Assembly (NCBI GenBank): GCA_947176605.1
Contig: CAMWRH010000011.1
Coordinates: forward strand, 1 to 58,368
Reading direction: 5' to 3'
From: an uncultured Porphyromonadaceae bacterium
GTDB taxonomy: Bacteria > Bacteroidota > Bacteroidia > Bacteroidales > Muribaculaceae
Length of the DNA stretch: 58,368 nt
Both the position numbers and the translations under genes were made by a program. Below the pieces are notes generated by a model that did not search any database, was not told the DNA's origin, and saw only the letters and a list, made by a program, of their open reading frames with translations. Shown one piece after another: positions 42,529-49,477 of the stretch; the stretch's first letter is position 1, and every line of letters starts with the position of its first letter.

Positions 42529-42726
42529 ACTTGAAGTGTTTATGACTTGGTTATTGTTGTTCGAAAACGTTGGTTTGTTCGGTTGTTTCGTTACGTATGG
42601 TAGATGTGGTTCTGCCGTTGCCATTCCTTCCGGATCCCCTCCGGGACTCCTTCCGATATGGTGCCTCCTGACCGTTTTTTCACCTTCACGGCGACCCGGA
42701 GGAGGGGGGCTTTACACTTCATATCG

Positions 42727-42755
42727 CAAATTTAATGTTTTTTTAGACATGGCAA
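42727..42755 (-). promoter_or_regulatory. susC promoter, proximal copy
   Basis: On the minus strand TTG (42755-42753), an 18-base spacer and TAAATTTG (42734-42727) match the consensus. Transcription would start near 42720, about 190 bases before the susC ATG. Confidence 0.65.
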
Positions 42756-43000
42756 TCGTTGCTCACACTAAAATTTTGTTTTTTCCGACATTTATTAACA
42801 TCGTCAATTTTTCACCCCTCCAATACACCCCTTTTCACTTTTCTTTACTTGAGAACGAATAATATACCCGCAATGGACAAAATTCTATCTCGAACCGCCA
42901 ATTACAAGCATAATCCGGGACTCCTTCCGATATGGTGCCTCCTGACCGTTTTTTCACCTTCACGGCGACCCGGAGGAGGGGGGCTTTACACTTCATATCG

Positions 43001-43029
43001 CAAATTTAATGTTTTTTTAGACATGGCAA
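43001..43029 (-). promoter_or_regulatory. susC promoter, distal duplicate copy
   Basis: This is the same promoter sequence, displaced by 274 bases in the second copy of the duplication. If active, it would give a transcript about 274 bases longer that crosses the first copy. Confidence 0.6.
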
Positions 43030-43158
43030 TCGTTGCTCACACTAAAATTTTGTTTTTTCCGACATTTATTAACATCGTCAATTTTTCACCCCTCCAATAC
43101 ACCCCTTTTCACTTTTCTTTACTTGAGAACGAATAATATACCCGCAATGGACAAAATT

Positions 43159-43728
43159 CTATCTCGAACCGCCAATTACAAGCATAATCCCCGGCTGGCC
43201 GACATATTGCCAATCCTTATGCCCGTCTTCAAAGCGTGTAAGCATTTCTACCGCCTCTTCCGGCAAGTTGCTGTCGCCGATAAGTACAAGGCTGCGCCCT
43301 CCCCCTTCCACTGCCCGGCTTTTGCTCCAACCTTCGTTCCTGAGGTCGGCTGCCATTGCCCGTGCATTGGTGCCCATTCCGAAGGTGGCCACGCTTACGG
43401 CATAAATCCGTACCGTGTCGGCTTTTGCAAAGTTCATATGCCGAGTCCATACTTTCCTGCCTGCCACCTCCTCCAGCATGGCGCCGTCGTCGCCCTGCTG
43501 CATTACGCCGGCCCCCTGAAGGCCAAGCTCGTTCTGCAGTTCTTGCTGACGCTGAAGATCTCGCTCGCGCTTTTCGCGCGCCACATCGTAGGCCGAACGG
43601 TAGTTCTTCTCAGTCGGCTTGCACCCTGGAGAAAGAAGCAACACCAGTGCTCCAATCAACAGTGTGGCCACTTTTGGCACTTTGCGGAGGCAGTGATTAT
43701 GTATATATGGTAGATGCTGATATGTCAT
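43159..43728 (-). CDS. SPOR-domain lipoprotein
   Basis: The 189-residue protein has an N-terminal hydrophobic segment ending LLLSPGC, a lipobox-like site. A charged linker (VAREKRERDLQRQQELQ) precedes a C-terminal SPOR-like domain (YAVSVATFGMGTNARAMAADL, SRAVEGGGRSLVLIGDSN) that would bind denuded peptidoglycan at division sites. The start at 43728 is preferred to 43800 because a consensus promoter lies at 43747-43776, between them. Its 3' end is part of the 274-bp duplication, so an orphan copy of its last codons is found at 42885-42914. Confidence 0.78.
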   Translation of the reverse strand: MTYQHLPYIHNHCLRKVPKVATLLIGALVLLLSPGCKPTEKNYRSAYDVAREKRERDLQRQQELQNELGLQGAGVMQQGDDGAMLEEVAGRKVWTRHMNFAKADTVRIYAVSVATFGMGTNARAMAADLRNEGWSKSRAVEGGGRSLVLIGDSNLPEEAVEMLTRFEDGHKDWQYVGQPGIMLVIGGSR

Positions 43729-43746
43729 GTACGTTTCAATTTGTGC

Positions 43747-43776
43747 CAAAATTAGTAAAAATATCCTAACAATCAA
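43747..43776 (-). promoter_or_regulatory. promoter of the SPOR gene
   Basis: On the minus strand TTG (43776-43774), a 19-base spacer and TAATTTTG (43754-43747) match the consensus. The leader to the ATG at 43728 would be about 13 bases, so the longer in-frame start at 43800 is unlikely. Confidence 0.65.
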
Positions 43777-43840
43777 ATACCTCCCTCTCTTTATTCTCAC
43801 TTTTAACTTTTATCCGCCTCTGCATGCGGCGCAACATACT

Positions 43841-43874
43841 AAAAAGCGCCTGTGGGGCAATGCTCCACAGGCGC
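43841..43874 (-). terminator. rho-independent terminator of the coiled-coil lipoprotein gene
   Basis: GCGCCTGTGG (43846-43855) pairs with CCACAGGCGC (43865-43874). On the minus strand the hairpin is followed by TTTTT. Confidence 0.85.
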
Positions 43875-43934
43875 CATATCCTGTCTCGGCTCCGCTTGCG
43901 GCGGGTGCCGGAACTTAGTCTGTCTGTAATAGTA

Positions 43935-44798
43935 TCAGTCTACCTCGATCACCAGATAGGGCGACATGCTCCAGAATTTGGTGGGGTTGGTGATCTTCAC
44001 TGTCTTGTTTTCATCCTTGCCTCCTACGATCTCGTAGCTTCCTTCAGGCATATTGGTACGGATTTTCACTTTCTTGCTGCCTGTCGGTATTGAAGTGAGG
44101 GTACGCTTGTCGGCTACGGTGAAGTAGTTTTGATTGAAATCGCCCTGAAGCACTTTGGTCGTACCGAGGAATTTCTTTTCAAGAAGACCGTTGTTTTTCA
44201 GCTCTTTGTTGGTACCGATGGCATAGTACACCTTGTTGGCTTCATTTTCGGCTGCTACGGTCTGGGCCTGTGCCTCTGCTGTAGCTGCATTTGCCTCTTC
44301 CACCTGCTTCTGACCTTCGGCCACCTGAGTGTTCAGATCAGCTATCTGCGTATTGGCTTTCTCAAGATCGGCTGTGAGCTGGGCTATCTTGGTGTCCTGC
44401 TCTGCCAGACGGGCCTTGAGCTGGTCGATGGTCTTGTTGAGCACTGTATTGTCCTTACCCGATGCGGCTGCCTTCGACTGAAGTTCTTCGAGAAGGGCCT
44501 TGTTGGCGGCCAGGCGCTGACGTATTGCGGCAAGGTTACGGCTGATTTCTTCGCGACGGTTGACACCCTCGCCTCCTCCTGTCTTGTAGAGAAGGCCCTC
44601 CTGCTGATTGATGGAGTCAAGGCCTGTATAGATGTCGCCCATCAGGAGGAGCAGCGAGTCGTTGAAACTGGATGCTTCATTGTACTGCATCTGCAGGCCG
44701 GCGATGCGTGCCGAATCCTCCGAGAGTTTCTTCTCATTGCCGGAGCAGGCGCCAAGCAGAAGGGCTGCAAGTCCGACCAAAAGCATACTTTTCTTCAT
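43935..44798 (-). CDS. coiled-coil lipoprotein, unknown function
   Basis: The 287-residue precursor has a signal ending LLLGAC (Cys18 lipidated). A long coiled coil (about 25-190) with heptads such as LKARLAEQDTKIAQLTADLEK follows, and then a C-terminal globular part (about 190-287, VYYAIGTNKELKNNGLLEKK, LTSIPTGSKKVKIRTNMPEGSYEI). I recall the last part as conserved in Bacteroidetes lipoproteins of unknown role. The protein is probably anchored in the outer membrane and spans the periplasm. The gene is monocistronic, ending at a clear terminator. Confidence 0.8.
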   Translation of the reverse strand: MKKSMLLVGLAALLLGACSGNEKKLSEDSARIAGLQMQYNEASSFNDSLLLLMGDIYTGLDSINQQEGLLYKTGGGEGVNRREEISRNLAAIRQRLAANKALLEELQSKAAASGKDNTVLNKTIDQLKARLAEQDTKIAQLTADLEKANTQIADLNTQVAEGQKQVEEANAATAEAQAQTVAAENEANKVYYAIGTNKELKNNGLLEKKFLGTTKVLQGDFNQNYFTVADKRTLTSIPTGSKKVKIRTNMPEGSYEIVGGKDENKTVKITNPTKFWSMSPYLVIEVD

Positions 44799-44963
44799 AC
44801 TGAATCTTGTTTGCGGGATTTATCATTAATTTCCTTTCTGATTATCAACGTCTCACGGACGCCAATCATATCGGGCATTACATTAATAATCTCTAATCCC
44901 AGGAGTAAAAGTTTAAAAGTTTATAGATTCTCTGTGCGGATGCCGGGGACCCCCTTCACCCGC

Positions 44964-45719
44964 TCAGTCCTCTGCAGCCCGCGGCAACACCCCTGGGGGC
45001 AAACCTGCAAACGGGTCATTGTCAGACGACTTACGTGCCGGACGTTCCCTTCTCTTTCCGTCAACTATAATAACAAATTCACCCTTGGGTTGGTTCATTT
45101 CAAATGTGGATTGCAATTCACCGAGGGTTGAGAGATAGTGGGTCTCAAACTTTTTTGAGATTTCCCTCACTACCGCCGCTTCCCGGTCGGCACCGAAGGC
45201 GGCCGCCATATCCGTCAATGTGCGGACTATTCTGTGAGGCGACTCATAGAACACCATTGTCTCCTCTTTCAGAGCAAGTTGGCCCAGACGGGTCTGACGT
45301 CCTTTCTTTACCGGCAGGAATCCCTCGAAATGGAATCTGTCGCATGGAAGGCCGCTGTCGACAAGGGCCGGCACGAAGGCTGTGGCGCCCGGCAGACATT
45401 CCACTTCTATTCCTTCCCGGCGGCACTCCCGGCTCAGAAGGAAGCCGGGATCGGAGATACCCGGGGTGCCCGCATCTGAAATCAAGGCTATCGTGCGCCC
45501 CTCACGCAGCATCTCCACTACCTTTGCCACTGCCGTATGCTCATTATATTTATGATGACTTTGCATAGGGGTGCGGATGTCGAAATGCTTGAGCAGTACG
45601 GCGCTGGTGCGCGTGTCCTCAGCCAGTATCAGGTCGGCGTCTCCGAGCACTCGGATGGCGCGAAGTGTCATATCCTCAAAATTGCCTACCGGTGTAGGCA
45701 CTATGTAGAGTTTTCCCAT
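44964..45719 (-). CDS. rsmI: 16S rRNA (cytidine(1402)-2'-O)-methyltransferase
   Basis: The 251-residue protein of the tetrapyrrole-methylase fold opens with LYIVPTPVGNFEDMTLRAI, then LILAEDTRTSAVLLKHF and ALISDAGTPGISDPG, all signatures of RsmI. It methylates the ribose of C1402 in 16S rRNA using SAM, affecting decoding fidelity. The C-terminus is short and ends PRAAED, while many RsmI proteins carry an extra 30-residue tail. It follows the acidic-protein gene by 33 bases on the same strand, so dacB, the acidic protein and rsmI probably form one transcript. Confidence 0.94.
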   Translation of the reverse strand: MGKLYIVPTPVGNFEDMTLRAIRVLGDADLILAEDTRTSAVLLKHFDIRTPMQSHHKYNEHTAVAKVVEMLREGRTIALISDAGTPGISDPGFLLSRECRREGIEVECLPGATAFVPALVDSGLPCDRFHFEGFLPVKKGRQTRLGQLALKEETMVFYESPHRIVRTLTDMAAAFGADREAAVVREISKKFETHYLSTLGELQSTFEMNQPKGEFVIIVDGKRRERPARKSSDNDPFAGLPPGVLPRAAED

Positions 45720-45752
45720 AGCTGTTTGCTGTTTACGGCTGTAGCCCGGATA

Positions 45753-46724
45753 TCAGGAAAAGTAGTTGGCTATCACTTCAAGGAAGCCGTGAACTATAGG
45801 AGATTCCGGATCGAGATTCCACTCTGTATAGAAATATTCCTCTGCCTCTTCGTAACTTTCCATTCCGGCCACATCCTTCAATGCTGATTCAAAGTCGGCT
45901 ACCTTGCCTCCAAACAGTTCTCTTGAATAGAGGAACCTGTCGTTGATGCTGAATACCGGCGCCTTATGACGGGGCTGTGACGCTACCGACGGACGAAGCT
46001 CTTCCGCACTGTCAGCCGGCTCTTCGGTTTCATCAGCGACTCCGTCATATACATAATCGCCCGTCAAAACCGGTCCGTCGGCATATTCCGTATCCTCCAC
46101 GTCTTCCGCATCTTCCACGTCTTCCGCATCATCGGATTCATCCTCATTTTCGGCATCATACAGGGTGTCGCTGTCGTCATCGCCATCAGCATCGGATTCA
46201 TCCTGCATTCCCGACATTTCCTGTCGGTCGGGGTTGTAAGCGGGCTCCTCGCTGTCGGGGATCTCTGCCGGCATCGCTGTCGCCGGAGCGTCGGTAGCAT
46301 CATCCATCACGACTGTCGCTGCTGTCGGCTCCATAGGCTGCCGATCTTCTGCGACATCTGTCGGCAGGTCGGGTTGCAATGCATCCGCCTCAGCCGACTC
46401 ATGCCCGGTCAAGGAGGTATCTTCCATATCGTCGGCAGCCCGACGCTCTTCTTCCTGCTCATCATCATCATCGGGGATGGCGTATGAGAAGCCGGCCGCA
46501 TCATCATCGGGCGACGATACGGGGGCATCCTCCCCACTGACTTCCGCATTCTTATCCATAAGCACCGAGATTGCCGCGATCTTCGACTTCATCAGCGGCA
46601 TCAGTCGGGATGGTGTGGATTCTTCCCTATTGACCGACAGATGCAGCAGCCCCTCGAGTTCGTAAGTGAGGTCGAGCATCTGCTGGATATCTTCCTTCGA
46701 CAGGGGGAATGTTTCAATTTGCAT
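45753..46724 (-). CDS. acidic low-complexity protein with conserved ends, unknown function
   Basis: The 323-residue protein has a conserved-looking N-terminal helix (SKEDIQQMLDLTYELEGLLHL) and a C-terminal part (SINDRFLYSRELFGG, MESYEEAEEYFYTEWNLDPESP). I recall similar ends in unnamed Bacteroidales proteins. Between them lies a roughly 200-residue Asp/Glu/Ala-rich stretch. At the DNA level this contains tandem copies of an 18-base unit near 46090-46130 (EDVEDAEDVED), so the region can grow or shrink. No signal peptide is seen, so it is cytoplasmic. The start overlaps the dacB end by 11 bases. Confidence 0.75.
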   Translation of the reverse strand: MQIETFPLSKEDIQQMLDLTYELEGLLHLSVNREESTPSRLMPLMKSKIAAISVLMDKNAEVSGEDAPVSSPDDDAAGFSYAIPDDDDEQEEERRAADDMEDTSLTGHESAEADALQPDLPTDVAEDRQPMEPTAATVVMDDATDAPATAMPAEIPDSEEPAYNPDRQEMSGMQDESDADGDDDSDTLYDAENEDESDDAEDVEDAEDVEDTEYADGPVLTGDYVYDGVADETEEPADSAEELRPSVASQPRHKAPVFSINDRFLYSRELFGGKVADFESALKDVAGMESYEEAEEYFYTEWNLDPESPIVHGFLEVIANYFS

Positions 46725-48030
46725 AATCCTTTATGTTTTTCTGGGGATTGGTAAACTTCTTATTAGTGATATTCTCATCCGAGAACACTTCGAGCAGCAT
46801 CTTTTCTATCTGTGCACGCAGATACGCACGGTCGCACTTGAAATCATTGACCATCACTACCACCACGTGGGTCGGAGCGAAGTCGTCGTCAAGTTTATAG
46901 CCGGCATAGCATTGTATGCCGTTCATGCTTCCTGTCTTCATGGCCAGATAACTGTCAAGCGGCGTATCGACAAGAAATTTCTTCAATGTCCCCTCCTGGC
47001 CGGCCAAGGGGAAGAAGCTCACATACTCCACGTCGCCGCTTTTATCGCGCAGCACATTCTCCATGAATCTTGCAGTCATCCGATTGCTCCTCGAGAGTCC
47101 TGAACCATCTACGATCCTCACTCCGTCGAGATTCAGGTGGCGGTCCTGCCAGTATTCTCGCTCACGCCGGGCCGCATCCTCGGTGCTGCCGTCGCCCCCT
47201 TTGGCTTTGCCGAAGAGGCGCAGTGAGGTTTCGGCATAGAGGTTGTCGCTGCGCATCATGCATGAACGCATTATCTCTTTCAGTTCGGGAGAGGCATGGA
47301 GCAGAAGTTCCTGATTCTCGCCACGATGCAGCGGAGCGTCGCCCACGCTTATGCCGGCAGCCGATAATTTGCGGCGCAGGTCGCTGCGGAAGGCGGCTGC
47401 GGGGTCCTTTACCGCACTTTTACCTACCGAATTGTTGGCATAATTGAAAGCGTGCGAGCCTGTGCCGTAGGAATGCGGCAGGTCGGCGGAAGCCCAGGTC
47501 GGGGGCACCGCCTGCCCCTCGAAATAACTTTCATCCACTATAATCCCCCCCTTTACCGCCTTGACGCCGGCATTGCGCAGCGCCTCGGTGATTTCATCTG
47601 TAAGCTCGGTGCTTACCGGCCATATTTTGGAATTGACCGAAGGGTCGCCCTGCCCTACTACGATGATATTCCCTTCAAGCACTCCGTCGGAATCTATCTC
47701 GCCATCTACGAACACCGGAGTCAATATCGGCTGATCCACATCCATCGCCTCACTCAACGAAGCCAGCGAGATGCATTTCATGATCGATGCCGGAGTCAGC
47801 GGCTGATCGGCATTGTAGGATGCCAGTACGTTGCCCGTGGGGAGTTCGGTCACAAGCACAGCCATGCGCCCCTGCGGCAATCTGGGGGTAGCGGCAAATC
47901 GGCTTACGGCCTCCTGCGGGGTGAGGGGATACGCCATGGCAGCCCACATCACTACGGCAAGCGACATGATCATTTTCCGCCATCCGGTGCGACGGAATCT
48001 TCCTTTATCTGATACGGCTGTTTTTTTCAT
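46714..48030 (-). CDS. dacB: D-alanyl-D-alanine carboxypeptidase/endopeptidase (PBP4, S13 family)
   Basis: The 438-residue precursor has an N-terminal signal/anchor (about 18-35). The three active-site motifs of S13 penicillin-binding proteins are present: SIMK (Ser82, Lys85), SRSN in GLSRSNRMTARF, and KTG in MKTGSMNG. It trims or cleaves peptidoglycan cross-links in the periplasm. It is somewhat shorter than E. coli PBP4 (477 residues). A TAATTTTG element (48042-48035 on the minus strand) ends only 4 bases before the ATG. It heads the probable operon dacB, acidic protein, rsmI. Confidence 0.93.
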   Translation of the reverse strand: MKKTAVSDKGRFRRTGWRKMIMSLAVVMWAAMAYPLTPQEAVSRFAATPRLPQGRMAVLVTELPTGNVLASYNADQPLTPASIMKCISLASLSEAMDVDQPILTPVFVDGEIDSDGVLEGNIIVVGQGDPSVNSKIWPVSTELTDEITEALRNAGVKAVKGGIIVDESYFEGQAVPPTWASADLPHSYGTGSHAFNYANNSVGKSAVKDPAAAFRSDLRRKLSAAGISVGDAPLHRGENQELLLHASPELKEIMRSCMMRSDNLYAETSLRLFGKAKGGDGSTEDAARREREYWQDRHLNLDGVRIVDGSGLSRSNRMTARFMENVLRDKSGDVEYVSFFPLAGQEGTLKKFLVDTPLDSYLAMKTGSMNGIQCYAGYKLDDDFAPTHVVVVMVNDFKCDRAYLRAQIEKMLLEVFSDENITNKKFTNPQKNIKDYAN

Positions 48031-48096
48031 CTTACAAAATTAACAATTCCACACTGCTTTGTGATTATTTAAATCTTAAATTATGCAAACGCCATA

Positions 48097-48127
48097 TTGC
48101 ATATCCTGTCATTTTCAATTACATTTG
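48097..48127 (+). promoter_or_regulatory. promoter of the AI-2E-type transporter gene
   Basis: TTG (48097-48099), a 20-base spacer and TACATTTG (48120-48127) match the consensus. The leader is about 100 bases. Confidence 0.62.
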
Positions 48128-48233
48128 CATTCTGTAAGCGCCAATCGCCACACGGCGATCCTTCCGACGCCTTATCCCCCTCTCCGGCCAACTTCCGTAA
48201 AAGTTCATCCAACATACACACATACACACACTT

Positions 48234-49352
48234 ATGGACTACCGTACACCATATACCTTCGACCGTGTGGTCAGAATCGTGTTCACCGTCATCGGCATTC
48301 TCGGCGCACTTTACCTTCTGGATGTGCTGAAAGCAGTGCTGCTGCCTTTCATGGCGGCCTGCCTGATGGCTTATATCCTTGAGCCGGTGGTGAAATTCAA
48401 CATGCGCGTCTTCAGGCTTAAAAGCAGGTTCCTCCCCGTAGTGCTCACATTGATCGAAGCTTTGGGGGTGCTGACTGTCTTCTGCATGATTTTCATCCCC
48501 TATCTTATTCAGGAATGCCGCGAGATGGCCGCCACAATCACCAAATACGCCACCACGCAGATCCAGATACCCTATGTATCCGAAAAAATACATGAGTTTA
48601 TCCGCGACAATATCAATCTCGACCAGATCTCCCGCTGGATGAGCCGCGAGGAATGGATACGGCTTGCAAAGCAGACCCTCTCCTCTTCCTGGAATTTCGT
48701 CAGCTCTTCGGTGGCCTTCATATTCGGTGTGGCAAGCTGGGTTATAGTATTCCTGTATCTGATTTTCATCATGCTTGACTATGAAAGACTTATGCTTTCG
48801 TTCCGCCAGCTCGTACCCTATCAGCACCGCCACCGGGTGTTTCATATTTTCGATGATGTGAAGAATGCCATGAACCGCTATTTCCGCGGCCAGTTCGTGA
48901 TTGCCATGAGTGTAGGGGTGCTTTTCGCCATCGGATTCCTCATCATCGGGCTACCGATGGGGGTAGTGCTCGGCCTTTTCATCGGTATGCTCAATATGGT
49001 GCCTTACCTGCAGCTGATATCGCTCCCGATCACGGCGGTGCTATGCGTGGTGGCCTACGTGGCCGACGGCGTGGATTTCTGGGTGATTTTCTGGGAGTCG
49101 ATGGCGGTGTATGTAGTGGTGCAGTGCATTCAGGACCTTGTGCTTACGCCTAAGATCATGGGTAAGGCCATGGGGCTGAATCCCGCCATAATACTTCTGT
49201 CGCTTTCCGTCTGGGGAAGCCTGCTGGGATTCCTCGGGCTGATTATCGCCCTGCCGCTTACCACGCTGCTGCTCAGCTACTACGACCTCTACGTCGTGCA
49301 GCGCATACGCCGCAAGAAGCTGCTTGCCGACCTGCGGGAGAAGAAGGAATAG
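48234..49352 (+). CDS. AI-2E family transporter (PerM/TqsA-like)
   Basis: The 372-residue inner-membrane protein has about eight hydrophobic helices and the AI-2E family pattern: paired N-terminal helices (YLLDVLKAVLLPFMAACLMAY), a long amphipathic periplasmic region (about 90-150), and the conserved C-terminal GLPMGVVLGLFIGMLNMVPY, VLTPKIMGKAMGLNP and WGSLLGFLGLIIALPL. Family members have been described as autoinducer-2 exporters or as Na+(Li+)/H+ antiporters. Given the two antiporter genes next door, ion transport deserves equal weight. It is the only plus-strand gene between long minus-strand runs. Confidence 0.88.
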   Translation: MDYRTPYTFDRVVRIVFTVIGILGALYLLDVLKAVLLPFMAACLMAYILEPVVKFNMRVFRLKSRFLPVVLTLIEALGVLTVFCMIFIPYLIQECREMAATITKYATTQIQIPYVSEKIHEFIRDNINLDQISRWMSREEWIRLAKQTLSSSWNFVSSSVAFIFGVASWVIVFLYLIFIMLDYERLMLSFRQLVPYQHRHRVFHIFDDVKNAMNRYFRGQFVIAMSVGVLFAIGFLIIGLPMGVVLGLFIGMLNMVPYLQLISLPITAVLCVVAYVADGVDFWVIFWESMAVYVVVQCIQDLVLTPKIMGKAMGLNPAIILLSLSVWGSLLGFLGLIIALPLTTLLLSYYDLYVVQRIRRKKLLADLREKKE

Positions 49353-49392
49353 CACATACTCTGCGGCCGGAATCTTGCCGATGTCCATAACA

Positions 49393-49434
49393 GTGCGGCC
49401 CGGAAATCACCTGCAGGTGATTTCCGGGCCGCAC
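49393..49434. terminator. 42-bp perfect palindrome between convergent genes
   Basis: The two 21-base arms (49393-49413 and 49414-49434) are exact reverse complements centred on CTGCAG, with no loop. It lies between the convergent AI-2E and antiporter genes and probably stops transcription from both sides, although T tracts are absent. Confidence 0.75.
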
Positions 49435-49477
49435 GCGTATTTACTTCTCATTCCGGAACGTCTGCGCTCCTGCCGGG

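Larger units (their letters stand above)
42529..43158. other. 630-base leader/promoter region of the second susC
   Basis: Most of this gap is the tandem duplication 42641-43188. Between it and the susC start lie about 110 bases rich in GGAAGGA and GGAG runs on the minus strand, a purine-rich leader. No further gene is supported, although duplicated short frames exist in both copies. Confidence 0.6.
42641..43188. repeat. 274-bp exact-looking tandem duplication
   Basis: The 274 bases at 42641-42914 appear to recur without change at 42915-43188. The unit contains the end of the SPOR gene (last 10 codons and stop), the intergenic DNA and a promoter for susC. The junction is seamless (head to tail). 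Absence of visible differences suggests a recent event, or an assembly artefact. Confidence 0.95.

Noticed and set aside
42759..43136. Two short plus-strand frames in the tandem duplication
   Set aside because: They are identical because the DNA is duplicated. They run antisense to the promoter/leader region and contain no recognisable domain.
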